From assembly GCA_022749755.1 (NCBI GenBank), contig CM040452.1:3676350-3740349 (forward strand): DNA of 64,000 nt, read 5' to 3'. Source of the stretch: Azadirachta indica. Taxonomy: Eukaryota > Streptophyta > Magnoliopsida > Sapindales > Meliaceae. Positions 11,465-24,046 of the stretch are shown in pieces (within the stretch, counting starts at the first letter, position 1; the number at the start of each line of letters is the position of its first letter). Both the position numbers and the translations under genes were made by a program. The notes beneath the pieces are model-generated. The model had not been told where the DNA came from. It searched no databases and saw only the letters and a list, made by a program, of their open reading frames with translations.

Positions 11465-14281
11465 ATGACGACAGTTTTCTGCAATCTGCACATGGCTTTG
11501 CCAGCACTTGTTCCAGCAAAAACTGTCCAATACTTTTCACTTTTATACAGTAAACGTACCCCAAAATTTTTTTGCTGTAGTCATTCTTCAGTGTGTAGAT
11601 CAACGCAAGCATGTCTAGCAGCCGGAAAAAACATCAATGAAAATTATCGTCCACTGGCAAACTTTCGTCCAACGATATGGAAAGACACCTTCAATTCCAT
11701 GGCCTCATCTAACTCGGTAAAGACACCTTCAATTCCCCCTTTTAGCTACAGGATAAGATTCCTCGTTTTGAACTTGTTTTGCTTGTGTAGGAATTTGTAT
11801 ATGATAATCTGTTTGAAGAGATGAAAGAAGAGGTGAAGGAAATGCTAAGAACTGCTTCTTCCACCAGTGATCCGGTAGAGGAAGTTATTCTCATCGACAC
11901 ACTATGTCGTCTCGGTGTATCATATCACTTTGAGACAGAGATTGAAGAACGATTACATCAAATTTTTGAAGCCCATCCAAATCTCGCTGCTGCTGAGAAT
12001 GACTATGACTTGCACATTGTTGCCAGTATATTTCGAATTTTCAGACAGCACGGTTTCAAAATGTCTTCCGGTAAGTTCATACGCATGGAATGAAGGCATA
12101 GATGAAGATGGTAGTTTTTATCTAAACAAAAAAGATAAAAGAAAAGTACAAAACTCGTATCAACCAATCAATTGAACGATAAATATGGGGCTTTAGGGCA
12201 CGTTATTGATGAATACAAGTGAAAAAGTCTTAATAGGATGCTTTTAATAGGATCAACCAATCAACTTAAATTATGGGTATACTTTATCTTTCATTATCGT
12301 TATTACTTTATAATTGGTCAGATTCACATTAAAGATTTTTCGATACAAGTAGTCTATTCGAAATAGTTTATCTTTGTTCTATCTCTTGCAAATAAGATGT
12401 TTGGAGATTAAAATCTCCTTGCATCAATTTTTGGAAGATAATTTTATTTGATTTCTGCTTGAGCGAGAAGCGGGATAGGGTGATATCATCAATGATAAAA
12501 TGAAATAATTAAATAAATGAAAAAACAAAAATTAGTGACTTTCAAGTTTTAAAACAAACAATAGTGACTGTACATAAATGTTACTCTTGCATGTTTTTAT
12601 GAAACGGAAGAATGAAAGCATTGATATTAACATCGCTTACCAATTAATGACACAGATGTATTTAACAAGTTTAAGGACTATAATGGAAAATTCAAAGAAA
12701 GTTTGACTGGGGATGTGAGGGGAATGTTAAGTTTATATGAGGCTGCACATTTAAGAGTGCATGGAGAAGATATTCTTGAAGAAGCCCTCACTTTCACTAA
12801 ATCTCATATGAAGGCTTTGGCTTCCAAATCTAGCACAAAACTCGCAAAATATATATTTGAGGCCATTGAACAGCCCTTGCATACAGGTGTCCCAAGATTG
12901 GAGGCACATAAATATATCTCATTCTATGAGCATGAAGAATCTAGAAATGACACTCTACTTCTATTTGCAAAATTGGATTTCAATAGGGTACAATTACTTC
13001 ACCAACAAGAGTTGAGCTACCTCACTAGGTAAAAAATTTTATACATTTAATTATATCTTTTTGTTTTAATTTGAGAGAGAAGAGTATATGATGAATGTTA
13101 TTAGTATTGTCATTTTCTTTTGTTGCAGCTGGTGGAAAGATTTAAATTTTGAGTCAACCTATTCTTATTCAAGAGACAGAATTGTGGAGATTTACTTATG
13201 GAGTGTTGCACAATATTATGAGCCTTGTTACTCACGGGGTCGGATAATATTTACTAAAATTTTTATGCTACTTGTGGTAATAGATGATACATATGATGCA
13301 TATGCTACACTTGATGAACTCCGATGTTTTACCAATGCAATAGAAAGGTTAGATCTTAATATGTGCATTTGTTTAGTTATTGTTGAGGAAATTAAAAAGA
13401 TACTAAAACTTACATTTGCTCATTATAAATTGTATTTATTTTCAGGTGGGATATTGATGCCCTTAGTCATTTGCCAAATTATTTAAAACCTCTGTATAAA
13501 ACTCTCTTGAATCTCTTTGAAGAATTGAACAATGAAATGATCGAGGAAGGAAGATCTTATAGCATCTCCTTTACAAAGGACATGGTAATTAACACTTGTG
13601 TTTCACTTATTTGTGTATATTCTTTATTTCATTACCCATAACTTGGTATATTATTGCTAGATGAAAGAAGTTGTGAGAGCATATTTTGTTGAGGCTCAAT
13701 GGTTCCGCGAAGGTGTTGTGCCATTGTTTGATGAGCGAATGAGCAATGCATTAATCACAGGAACTTGTGTTTTAGATCCGGCAGCAGCATTTATAGGGAT
13801 GGGAGAAATTGCAGGAATCCATGCATTTGAGTGGCTGCAAAGTAGACCAAAAGTTATGATATCTTCGTTTACACTTAGTCGTCTCATAGCTGACATGGTA
13901 TCCCACGAGGTATGCATCATAATTAAAATTATTAAAAAACTCTCGAATTTTGTTATCATATTTCATATCTAATTACACGATTTGGGAAAGGCTGAACAGG
14001 ACAGGGGACATGTTGCCTCTGTTGTGGAATCTTACATGAAGGAATATGGAACCTCAAAAGAGGAAACAGCTGAAAAGTTTAAGACAATGATTTCGAATGC
14101 ATGGAAGGACATAAATGAAGAATGCATGAGGCCAACGATTGTTCCATTGCGACTAATGAATGTAGTTATTAACATTGCACGCTTAGTAGAAGTCTTTTAC
14201 AAGAAGGTAGACGGAGTCACAAATCCAGAATACCTGAAAGATTATATAACCAAACTGTTCATTCATCAAATGCATATTTAA
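11465..14281 (+). CDS. Casbene-synthase-like terpene synthase, seven exons, 600 aa
   Basis: Exons 11465-11716, 11791-12070, 12656-13028, 13129-13347, 13446-13584, 13661-13909 and 13991-14281 splice to an intact frame. The exon pattern is that of TPS-a genes. A second ATG at 11492 (MALPAL) could be the true start, since casbene synthases begin similarly. The N-terminal region of about 60 residues before RP(x8)W is Ser-rich and plastid-targeting in character. Class I features: RDR about 317-319, DDTYD at 354-358, and an NSE/DTE-like segment ADMVSHEAE at 498-506 in which the first metal ligand (N/D) is Ala. It should ionise and cyclise an allylic diphosphate, probably GGPP; product unknown. The last acceptor (GGGAAAG|GCT) lacks a pyrimidine tract. 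It is a diverged paralogue of the twin TPS in the inverted repeat. Confidence 0.93.
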
Positions 14282-14919
14282 TAGTTACATTGATAAACAT
14301 TTGCTTTGCGTAAAGAAATGTCAAAACTCACTAGAATGATCTGCTACAGATCCTGTGGCTCTTTGGACACTGATGATAACAAAATGTTGAAGCAGGAATG
14401 GACTGCTTCAAAAGATATGCTATTTGTGCAATCTTGTAGTATGCAGATGATTCCATCGATTTGACTTAAGTTTATCTATGTCCGCATTTTATTTTTTTAA
14501 TCTAATTTAATACATAACATAGGATTTTTCAGAACAATAACAAAAACAGATATTCAAATAATTATAATTTGAATTTTGTTTAATTTTTTTTCAACGCGGC
14601 TATTGGATAATATTATATATTTTGAGATATCAATGTACATTTTATGCAGCAAACAGATATCATCTCCAAATTTTTCTAAAGGGTGGACCAAATTTAAGCC
14701 CAAAAATTTGAAGGTCGCCTAATTCAATCGTCTTGATTAAACAAAGAAGGCGTGCTTACTAGAAGGACCAAAAGGCCAGGAATTTTAAATCCACCTCAAC
14801 CATTCAAACTATATTTAGAATTGCGTTATATATATATATATATATCAAATATTTATAAAATAATAATGAATCCTATTAGAATTGATAATATTAAATAGTT
14901 TTTTAAATAGATATTGTAT
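14282..14919. other. 3' flank of the first TPS, no gene
   Basis: AT-rich DNA with a short (TA)n run at about 14829-14845. No coding region is seen. Confidence 0.5.
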
Positions 14920-15850
14920 TTTATCCCTCTAAATTTTGGGAGAAAGTCATTATACTCTCCTCAATTTTGAAAAGGACAAGATATTCATTTACATTTAGAG
15001 AAAATAAGATATCCCTTGAGTTTATTATTCTCATAATTTAATTTGACTATTTTACCTCTCTATTATTAAAAATATATAAATTATCTTTATTTTTTACTTT
15101 ATAATAATCAATATAATCTTATTATAACATTTAAATTCAAAAATTATAATAATATTTTAATTGTTAATTATTTCTTTCTTTCAAAATTTATAATCAAATA
15201 CTTATAATATCTAATTATATATCATTTCTAAAAATATATCTTATTATTAAAATAGTTTATTATATCTCTATTATTAAAAATATATAAATTATCTTTATTT
15301 TTTACTTTATAATAGTGAATATAATCTTATTATAACATTTAAATTTAAAAATTATAATAATATTTTAATTGTTAATTATTTCTTTCTTTCAAAATTTATA
15401 ATCAAATACTTATAATATCTAATCATATATAATTTCTAAAAATATATCTTATTATTAAAATAGTTTATTTAAAAAATTATGTATAATTAATCGTATAATT
15501 TTTATAACATAAAATTTGTTTTCAAAATTTCTTAAATGTTTACACAATTATACAAAATTTTGATAATATTAATTATACATAATTTTAAAATAAACTATTT
15601 TAACAATATAATATATTTTAAAAAATATATAATTAAATATTATATAAATTTGATAATAGATTTGAAAGGAAACAAATAATTAAAGTCAAAATATTATTAT
15701 AAGTCAAAATTTTTAATTTAAAATATCAAAATAAGATTATATTAGTTATTACAAAATAAAAAATAAAAATAATATAATTATTTTAGATATTTTAATAGGG
15801 ATGGGTGAAATAGTCAAATAAAGTACAATATCCCTTTTCTAAATTTTATT
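14920..15850. repeat. Foldback (large hairpin) element with internal tandem duplication
   Basis: The left part contains two direct copies of a 208-bp unit (15058-15265 and 15266-15473). The right part, about 15480-15835, is an imperfect reverse complement of the left, for example ATAATCTTATTATAACATTTAAAT against its complement near 15720-15745, and GATATCCCTT against AATATCCC at the ends. Outer ends read TTTTATCCCTCTAAATTTTG-like. A related element lies at 29812-30675. It resembles a non-autonomous foldback DNA transposon; the superfamily is unassigned. Confidence 0.6.
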
Positions 15851-16221
15851 TTCAAAATTAAGTTGAAGTCAACAATATTGAATATGTGCATTTATTGGTA
15901 TTCTTTATTATGTATAAAGAGATTACGATAATATTATATGCCATATGTCATTATTGATGGTTTTTCTTAATTGTTTTGAAGTTCTTTCATCATTGTCGTT
16001 ATAAGATACATGCAATGTTTTAAATAAACAGAGACATAACAAATAATCTTTATTTTTAAAAATGTTTTTGTTACCTTTTAGGAAAGAAATCCATTCTTTT
16101 AACCTTTTTTTTCTTTATAGTTTGGGAAAGAAATAATCCATTCACCCATCTCAAAAGAAAAAAGGCACGTAGTAGCGCGCTAGCACATGCGCTCGTGCAC
16201 ACACACACGCATATATATATA
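15851..16221. other. Intergenic DNA with CA/TA microsatellite
   Basis: There is no gene. A GC-richer patch (about 16168-16200) runs into a short (CA)n(TA)n tract at about 16198-16222 that abuts the start of the candidate LTR. Confidence 0.5.
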
Positions 16222-17146
16222 TGTTGGAAATTAAAACAAAATCCGGAAGTATACTATTTTGCTACTCACTTCATAATGCAAAAACTCATTTTGATTTCAC
16301 TCACTTTCTACTTTTTGAATTTTGGACTACTCAACTTGTTCAACTTAATGGAACATAAAAGTCCTCTAGTGTTAATAAATAACAAAAACGTATCTAATTA
16401 AACTTCATCTTTTATTCAAATATATATATGTTTTATCATTTAAAATAAAACATATGTTTTAACTTCTTATTTATTTAAATAATTAGTTAATTATCCTAAA
16501 TAATTAATTAATTATTTAAATAAATACAATAATATTTATTAAATAAATAAATAAATATCCATACCCTAAGTGAATTGGGTTTCTAGGCCACTCATCATGG
16601 ACGCTCTATTGGGCCTAGCCCAAGTCTAACACAATAATTGAGAACTATTATGTTATTAATTAATAAATGAAAATGCAACTGAGGAATGAGAATTTTTATG
16701 ATTAAGATTACTTCTTTATAAATCAAATTGAACAAGTGTGTAAGGAAACTTAAGGATTTTAGAACTCTCTGTGGATTTGTTATCCTAACTTAGGAAGGAT
16801 GAGCAACCAATAACCCACAAATCCAAGAACTTGAGAATAATTAAAGCTACTTAAATTAGATTACCAAAACTACTTGAATTAGGATGCTAAACCAACTTGA
16901 ATTAAGAATATTTTAAGGATATTTTAAAAACTTTGTATTATGGAGAAATTGAACAAGTGTGAGAGATATAAAAAGGAGGTAATTTGGGAAAAGAGAGTTG
17001 TCTTATAAAGATTGTATATTCTATTTTTAATAAAAAAATCTTACATGTGCTTACTCCATGGACAATTTTTTTGAACCACCAAATTTTTATTTTATCTAAT
17101 TTTGTTTATTATTTCTTTGTTTTTGTGTTTATTCTATGATCAGACA
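16222..17146 (+). mobile_element. Candidate solo LTR
   Basis: The segment begins TGTTGGAAATTAAAAC, a common plant LTR start, and ends ...GATCAGACA. Before the end it has the CCATGGAC...GAACCACC and long T-rich tail typical of copia-type LTRs. The following TGGTA could be the remnant of a primer-binding site. No matching target-site duplication was found (ATATA before, TGGTA after) and no internal gag-pol region follows, so this is a candidate only. Confidence 0.45.
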
Positions 17147-17374
17147 TGGTAAGGTCTCATCAGATTAATATTTGAACACTATTTTTGAGACTGTTTTTCC
17201 GTAATAAATAAAATAAATATTATAAAATTACTTAATTTTTTTTGGTCAATTTAGTGTGGACGAAACTTAGATTTCGGTCATCTATTAATCTAAAAAATGT
17301 TATCATTGAATCAACTAGTATTTATATCAAAATTTAACCACATGTTTATGAGTTTTTTTTTTTCTTTAGCTTTT

Positions 17375-17650
17375 ATGTTCTCGGTGCATATACTTGAAGC
17401 ATGCGTCGAGATAAACAAATAAAATTTTAACATCAGTCAAAAAAGAGATGCTTATTATTTTCTTTGATATGAATGATGATTCACATGTCAAATTAAATAC
17501 GTATATAAATACAAAATGGTGACGCTGAAGCCCCCCCTGCAGATGTCTTTTTGCAGTGGAAATAAAGTCGTAAACGTGGGTGAAGTACTTGTCACTAACT
17601 TCAGAGTAATTGGGTCCACATGCAAATGAAAACGATCCACTTTGTTCCTG
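17375..17650 (+). promoter_or_regulatory. W-box cassette behind the TPS, pointing into it
   Basis: Contains the ordered landmarks of the P450 promoter cassette: CTCGGTGCATA, AAGCATGCGTCGA, CATCAGTCAA (W-box core TTGACT on the minus strand, 17435-17440), GATTCACATGTCAAATTA, TGACGCTGAAGCC, CTGCAGATGTC, GTACTTGTCA and GGGTCCAC. It is oriented as in the 24-kb P450 promoter but is followed by the 3' end of a TPS, not a P450. It may be a decapitated promoter that could give antisense transcription into the TPS. Confidence 0.75.
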
Positions 17651-17859
17651 GATTATGTATTATTACTATTATCATAATTAATTTCTTTTACTATTTTTTT
17701 ATTTTCTTGTTTTTTCTTGTATAGGGTAAAAAACTCTTATTTTGATTAATTATTAATTAAATATATGAAGAATGAACAAGAAGAACAGGTGGAAGGCTAA
17801 GTCAATTAAGTAACAAAACTCTTATTTGTTCTTTCACAATCATCCCAACGCACCATAAT

Positions 17860-17865
17860 TTTATT
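17860..17865 (-). terminator. Poly(A) signal of the left-twin TPS
   Basis: AATAAA on the minus strand about 88 bases after the stop codon. The right twin has the same signal at 41635-41640. Confidence 0.5.
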
Positions 17866-17952
17866 GATATATCATACAATAAGACAATGTGCATACTGTT
17901 ATTCAAATACACAACAGAATATGCAAATGTTTCAACAATTAATGTTGTCGTC

Positions 17953-20509
17953 TCATACAGACATTGGGTCAACAAACAACTGTTTAATGTAATGTTTGAA
18001 ATGCTGTGGATTTGTGATTCCATCTACCTTCTTGTAAAAGACTTCTCCTATGCGTGCAACGTTGAGAATTAGCGTGACCAGAGGCATTGCTACAGCTGTT
18101 GGCCTCATGCATCCTTCATTCACATCCTTCCATGCATTATCAATCATTATCTCAAACTTCTCAATCGTCTCCTCTCTCGACGTTCCATTTTCTTTCATGT
18201 GCGCCTCCACAACTGATGCAACATGTCCTCTCTTTTGCTCCGCCTTCGATTATCAAATTGAAATCAATTCAATGAATGACATTATTCGCAATATACAATT
18301 TTGATTCGGAAGAATAAATAAATGATACCTCATGAGAGACCATGTCAGCTCGGAGACGGCCGATGATCAGAGTAGATATCATGATTTGAGGTCTGCTTCG
18401 TATCCAATCAAATGCATCAATCCCTGCAACTTCACCCATACCAACAAACGAAGCCGCAGGAACAAAGAACACACATCCTGACATTAATGCATTGTCCAAA
18501 CGCTCTTTAAACGGCGGCACCACTCCTTCACGGAAACGTTGGGCCTCAACAAAATAGGCTCTCACAACTTCCTTCAACTGATTATTTATAAACAAGAAAT
18601 TCACAAATTAAAAAATTGTTAATTATCCAGTGCTTCAAATGTTAATTTGTATGTAAAGTAGGAAAGGGAAGATAGAGAAATGTTACCATATCCTTTGTAC
18701 AGGTGACACCATAAGATCTTCCTTCTTTGCTCAACTCATCATCCAATTCATCGTAAAGATTCAAGATAGCAATATAAAGACTTTTCATGTAATCTGGCAA
18801 CTCAGCAAGGGCCTTAATGTCCCACCTGAAAATATAAAAAAGTTATACAATAAAATCTTGAAATTTCCTTAAGAAATATTATTCTTGCATTTATTTCTGC
18901 ATTTTGCTAAAGAAAACTCCTTCTAGGCTTAGTGTAAACTAATATTAATTTATGTATAATAAGTATATTTTTACTCTATGTTTGTATAGGCTGACTTAAA
19001 TTCCTATTTGTTTCTATCTGTTGATCTTATATAATTTAGGATTAGATAGAATTATTAAGTTGACAATTTACTTTAAACTTAAAGTTATACCTTTCCATCG
19101 CATCAGTAAAACATTGGAGCTCATCTAGTGTCCCATATGCATCATACGTATCATCTATAACTGTAAGTATCATTAGAATCTTAGTGAGCATCACTCGAGC
19201 ACGCGAGTAACAAGGTTCGAAATATTCCGCAACACTCCAAAAATACAGCTCCACAACTCTATCTCTCGAATAAGGATAGTCGGAAGTCAGGTTTAAATCT
19301 TTCCACCAACTACAATAAAAAAAAATAACATTAACATACTTAATTCACCATTTTCGTTGTCTTTTAAATATATATACGTAAAACAAATTTACCTTGTGAC
19401 AAGTCTTAGCTCTTGCTGATGCAGTGTTTGTACTTTATTGAAGTCTACTTTTGCGAATTTGAGTAAAGTCTCATTTCTAGATTCGTCGTGTTCATAGAAA
19501 GGAATGAATTTGAGTGTTTCTAGTCTCGGAACGCCTGTATAAAATGGTTGTTCCAGGGCATCGCTTATATGTTTTGCTAGATGTGGGCTTGAGTTGGTAG
19601 CCAAGGAAGGTAGATGAGCTGTCGTGAAAGCAAGAGCCTCGTCGAGAATATCTTCTCCATGCATGCTCAAATGGGTAGCTTCATACAAACTTAACATGCC
19701 CTTCGCATCACTGATTAAACATTCCTTGAACTTACCATTTTCGTCTTTAAATTTGTTAAAAACACCTGATTCATATCAACAATCGTATAAATTATGAAGG
19801 CCTTCTCTTTGTATAGAGAGTTTCATAATTAATTATGGACATATATATGTGATGCATAAATCAAATATATAGCTAGGTAGGTTGAATTCTTACCGCAGGG
19901 CATTTTGAAGCCATTTTGTCTGAGAACTCTAAACAAAAGAGCGATTGTGTATAGGTCATAATCATGATCATCAGGGAGGTTAGCATGCGATTCAAAAATA
20001 CGAATTAACTGTTGCTCAATCTCAGACTCAAAGTGATACGAGACACCAAGGCGAGTTAATGTGTCGATCAAAAGAACATTCTCTGCAGGATTTTTTGTAG
20101 AAGCAATTAACATTGCCTTCACATCTTCTTTCAACTCATCCACCTGCTTATCGGATGATTCAATTTCCTGAATAAAAGAAAAATTTTAACCCGTTAATAT
20201 ATTTGTAAATGCAATAAAGTAGGTTGATATATGTATATATATACGCACTGATTCAGGGTAGGGAATGGAAGTGAAAGTGTCTTTCCAGATGCTAGGAGCA
20301 AAGTTTGCCACTGGACGAAAATTCGCATCGCTACACGTTTTAGGCTCTGTTAAAGACGCTTTTAAACTGAATGATTTACTGGCTGCACTGTTTGTAAAGG
20401 AAGCAAAGTGATGACCTCGAGATGGCCATCTGGAGGAGGAAAGATTTGGAAATGATGGTAGAATGTTGCAACCCTGATAGTGCAGTTTTGCTTGTTTGAG
20501 GAGAGCCAT
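17953..20509 (-). CDS. Casbene-synthase-like terpene synthase (left twin), seven exons, 601 aa
   Basis: Exons on the minus strand: 20509-20249, 20167-19894, 19765-19393, 19309-19091, 18825-18687, 18577-18329 and 18243-17953, all GT-AG. The 601-residue length equals that of castor casbene synthase as I recall it. The first 64 residues are Ser/Asn-rich and plastid-targeting in character, followed by RP(x8)W at 65-75. The catalytic C-domain has R318DR320 and DDTYD at 355-359. The NSE/DTE-like motif is ADMVSHEAE at 499-507: Ser503 and Glu507 are present but the first ligand is Ala499. The role is ionisation and cyclisation of a prenyl diphosphate in the plastid. It is divergently paired with the P450 at 24047. 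Its mirror twin at 38984-41547 differs mainly in exons 1-2; exon 7 looks identical. Confidence 0.95.
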
Positions 20510-20584
20510 TGATGGAATAATTAGTTAAGATTTTAGAGTGTCAAGTACTCTCTGCTGATTATCAAAGCATCAACTGCTATAATC

Positions 20585-20592
20585 TATTTATA
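20585..20592 (-). promoter_or_regulatory. TATA box of the left-twin TPS
   Basis: TATAAATA on the minus strand, 75 bases before the ATG at 20509, conserved in the right twin at 38903-38910. Confidence 0.7.
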
Positions 20593-20823
20593 GAATTAAA
20601 ACCAAGAAAACCTATATGTGACCGGAGCCTGTTGGGTGTTCCAATCCAATTTCCTCATGTTTCTCATTGTTTATCTTTTATTATTATTTATCTTCACTTT
20701 GTCCTCAGAATTCAATTTATAATATTTTAATGTAAAGAACGGGCAACTTTTTTTTTTTTTTTTTCCAATCGGAGAGATTCGATAGTCTTAAGAGCAAAGA
20801 AATGGAGAGAGAAACTAGTGGGG

Positions 20824-20829
20824 AGTCAA
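20824..20829 (-). promoter_or_regulatory. W-box core in the left-twin TPS promoter
   Basis: TTGACT on the minus strand. The mirror promoter has two W-box cores here (TTGACC and TTGACT); in this arm the first has become GTGACC, so only one remains. Confidence 0.4.
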
Positions 20830-22059
20830 AAATTGGTCACTGTGAAGCAACTTTCACAAACACTTTTAGTTGAGATGAGAGAGTTAATTCATTTGTTAAT
20901 GATGTTTTATTAACTAAATTGATCCGATCCCAAATTTATGTCATTAACAATGAGATAATTAATTTGGAAACTGCTAGAAATTCTATGTATATGTGCTATA
21001 ACTTAATAAAAATTTACATTTGACGAAAAATACTAATGGTAAAAAAAATATTGTATTGCACTAGATGAAAATTAAAAATTGAATTTTTTCATAATTTTTT
21101 TAGAATTAATACATTTTTTTTAAAAAAAATATTTAATTGCAGTTCTCACTTGCAATAGATTGTGATAAATATAATAAATGCAATATCATAAAAAACTAAA
21201 TTATCTATAAATTTTTAATAGCCAGGATAGGCTAAGAGGGGGTTCTTCTGTAATAACGTTCCAGCAATTTAATGCCTTGTATTACAAACAGCCAAAGCTA
21301 TACATTTTATGTTATCATTTTTCTAATTATATTCGTCCATAAAATTATTAAAAACGTCTTTTTAAAAAAAAAAACATGTAGTTTGAAGAGTCAAATATAC
21401 CAACTATAGACAGTGGAGCGAAGACAACGACTCTTTAAATTAAATGAGAGATTTGTTCCTTTTTCTTTGTATATGATGGTTGGAAATTGCAAATTAAATA
21501 TTTTAGATAATATTTTATGGAGAGATTCAATGCATTTTGAGAGATCAGTGGCCGCATTAGAACTTTATTTACGGGTGTTGATTCCTGTGTTAATAACGTT
21601 ATGTTTACTAAGTTGATTAATAAATAAATTAATTTATATTTTAATTATAATATATTACTAAATATTATATAAATATGACGATATTTATTTTTTAATATTT
21701 ATAAATAAATATATTTATGTTTATTAAATTTTAGGAGTTCAAATGTTATTTTAATTTTTTTTTTTGGTTCATTACTATTTTATAATGAAATAAGAGCCAC
21801 TGTATTAATGAATTAAGACTTTAATATATATCTTTGTAACCACTCAAATTAATAACTAGTATTGCTGCATTAATTATTTTAAATATAAAAGTTATATGAT
21901 TAAAAATGTTAATTAGGAATCTATCGGGTGACTAAAAGTTAATATTTAAATATGATAATGATGTGATATATCAGCACATGGAAATGCACATGCATAATTA
22001 CTTAAGCACGTACCCATTTTGTATTAATCTGCTCACTAAAAAATATTTTTAACATCAAA

Positions 22060-22215
22060 ACTTTTTCCTTTTTTGTTTTTTATGTCCTCGATGCTTGTAA
22101 ATGAAGCATGCATCCAAATAAACAAATAAAATTTTAACATCAGTCAAAGAAAAGATGCTCGATCACTATTTGCTTATATATATATTACAATTCACATGTC
22201 AAAATAAAGACTTGT
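22060..22215 (+). repeat. Partial W-box cassette
   Basis: Landmarks CCTCGATGCTTGTAAATGAAG, CATGCATCCAAATAAACAAA, CATCAGTCAAAGA and ATTCACATGTCAAA are present in order; the CTGCAGATGTC and GGGTCCAC half is missing. Confidence 0.65.
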
Positions 22216-23194
22216 TTATTTAACTAAAAAAAAGATAGTTTGAAAATTCTGATTGAGTAATAAAATTAACAAACTTAATTACTTAAATTAGCTAAATTAA
22301 TTTCAGTCAAAGAAATAAATACTCTATAGTTGAAATATAAAAGTAAAATCTCTACTTGATTATTATGGCTTGAACTAGTTTTACATTTGGAAGAATATGT
22401 TGGACTGTTAAATTGAATTGAATTTCTTATAATTCAATAACTTCTTATACAGGTCTTATATAATCGTTGAAAATTCATATAATTTTTTAAAGTTAAGTTT
22501 ATTTTCATAAAAATCTTTCAAGTTTGTCCCATTTAATTGATTAATTTAAATAATTTCAAAAATAGTTACTAAAAGTCGAATTTATCAATATATTAATAAT
22601 TTTTTATGATCCTCTTAAATAGTAGTTAGAAAGAAAAATATTTATTAAAATAAAAAAGATACGTTTAATGGTTTTCTTTTATGTATTTCAAGTAATTAAG
22701 TATATTTTTTTCTTAACTTAATAACAATTTAAAAATACTTTTTTTATTGAATAAAAAGTCAAATTTTATATCCTTCGATTGAGACAGAAACTAAATAATT
22801 TTATTATATATTTTTTTATAAATACTTATATTCAAATTTCAGATAAAAAAAATTATATTTACATTTGTTCAAAATTCATTCAAAATAAAAATACTACCGT
22901 TAAAAAAAGATGTAATTAATTGAAACTTATCCTTTATTGAAGTAATGCAATGATTTACTCTGTTGTTTTCTTTTCTTTTTATGTATTTAATTATGGTTAA
23001 GCCGCTTAATTAGCTGGTAAAATATAATAATTCTATTTTTTTTTTCTTGTATGTTGATTGATGCTTTCATTCCATGATCTCTCGGTGGTTTACAGCTTAT
23101 TAAAGTTTCTTCTATCACTTCTTTTTGTACTCTTTTAATCACTATAACAAAGCAGAGTTAGATTAAGTGTATGTATAATAACAAAATGTTTATG

Positions 23195-23370
23195 CATTAT
23201 TCTTTTTTGTCCTTAATTGGTGCAAATACTTCCAGCATCCTCATAAACAAATAAAATCTTATAAACGTAAAGTCAAAGATTATGTGCGTCCCATTATTTA
23301 AATAAAATGATTCACATGTCAAATTTTATATATGTATACATAAATACAAATTGATGATAACGCTTAAGTC
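23195..23370 (+). repeat. Partial W-box cassette
   Basis: Landmarks TTTATGCATTATTC, GCATCCTCATAAACAAATAAA, AGTCAAAGA, GATTCACATGTCAAA and GATAACGCTTAAGTCACAGC are present. It diverges after the last of these. The same shortened version recurs at 27020-27200 and, inverted, at 35870-36035. Confidence 0.65.
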
Positions 23371-23559
23371 ACAGCTGGAAAAAACTCAAATATTTTTAAA
23401 TAATATAAAAAATTTATTAAATACGTAATATAATCGATGAGTAAATCAATAATTGAGTTGATCAAGTAAAGTGAATGAAAATTAAAGATCACGTGCGCAA
23501 TGGAAATCAGAAATAGATTAGGGAGAAGTATGATTAAAAAAATGTTTATGCATTTTATT

Positions 23560-23865
23560 TTTCTTTTTTTTTTTTTTGTATGTACTCGGTGTATTAGTCT
23601 AAGCTTGCATCGAAAAAAATTAAAGAAATAAAATTTTTATAACATCAGTCAAAGAAGAGATGCGTACTGTTTTCTTTAATATATATAATGATTCACATGT
23701 CTAATTAAAAATTTATATAAATACAAAATGATGACGCTTAAGCCACCCCTGCAGATGTCTTTTTTGCAGTGGAAATAAAATAATAGTAAACGTTGGTGAA
23801 GTACTTGTCAGTAGCACCACTACAGAGAAATTGGGTCCACTGCAAATCAAAATGACTTTCTTTTT
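23560..23865 (+). promoter_or_regulatory. Full W-box cassette of the left-arm P450 promoter
   Basis: Contains GTACTCGGTGTA, CTTGCATCGA, CATCAGTCAAAGAAGAGATGC (W-box core 23647-23652), GATTCACATGTC, TGATGACGCTTAAGCC, CCTGCAGATGTC, TTGCAGTGGAAATAAA, GTACTTGTCA and GGGTCCACTGCAAAT. It lies 110-410 bases before the TATA box. The same block stands before the P450s at 35228 and 45938. Regulatory function is inferred from conservation and position. Confidence 0.7.
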
Positions 23866-23972
23866 GTCTCACATTTTTACATTAATTTCCTGCCTGAATC
23901 ATTATCATTATTATAATCACATCTCAGGATGCGACATGTTTATCTTCGTCGATTGATGAATCCACAATCGGG

Positions 23973-23980
23973 TATAAATA
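23973..23980 (+). promoter_or_regulatory. TATA box of the left-arm P450
   Basis: GGGTATAAATA sits 66 bases before the ATG at 24047 and is conserved at all three paralogous P450s and in the gene-less promoter near 27.78 kb. Confidence 0.75.
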
Positions 23981-24046
23981 AGTAGTGAACGAAAATACAT
24001 TAACTACAGCAGGAAGTGCAAAACAAGCCAAAACAAATAGATTAGA

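Larger units (their letters stand above)
20510..24046. other. Divergent TPS/P450 intergenic region
   Basis: This 3.5-kb region separates two divergently transcribed genes and is mirrored by 35229-38983. Partial cassette copies lie at about 22060-22215 and 23195-23370 and a full one at 23560-23865, all pointing to the P450. Between them are AT-rich stretches with no coding sequence. A (T)n run sits at about 20751-20764. An open frame at 21413-21616 is not supported by any homology. Confidence 0.7.

Noticed and set aside
16222..17146. Full LTR retrotransposon starting at the candidate LTR
   Set aside because: No gag or pol sequence and no second LTR follow before the cassette at 17375; only a solo or broken LTR can be argued.
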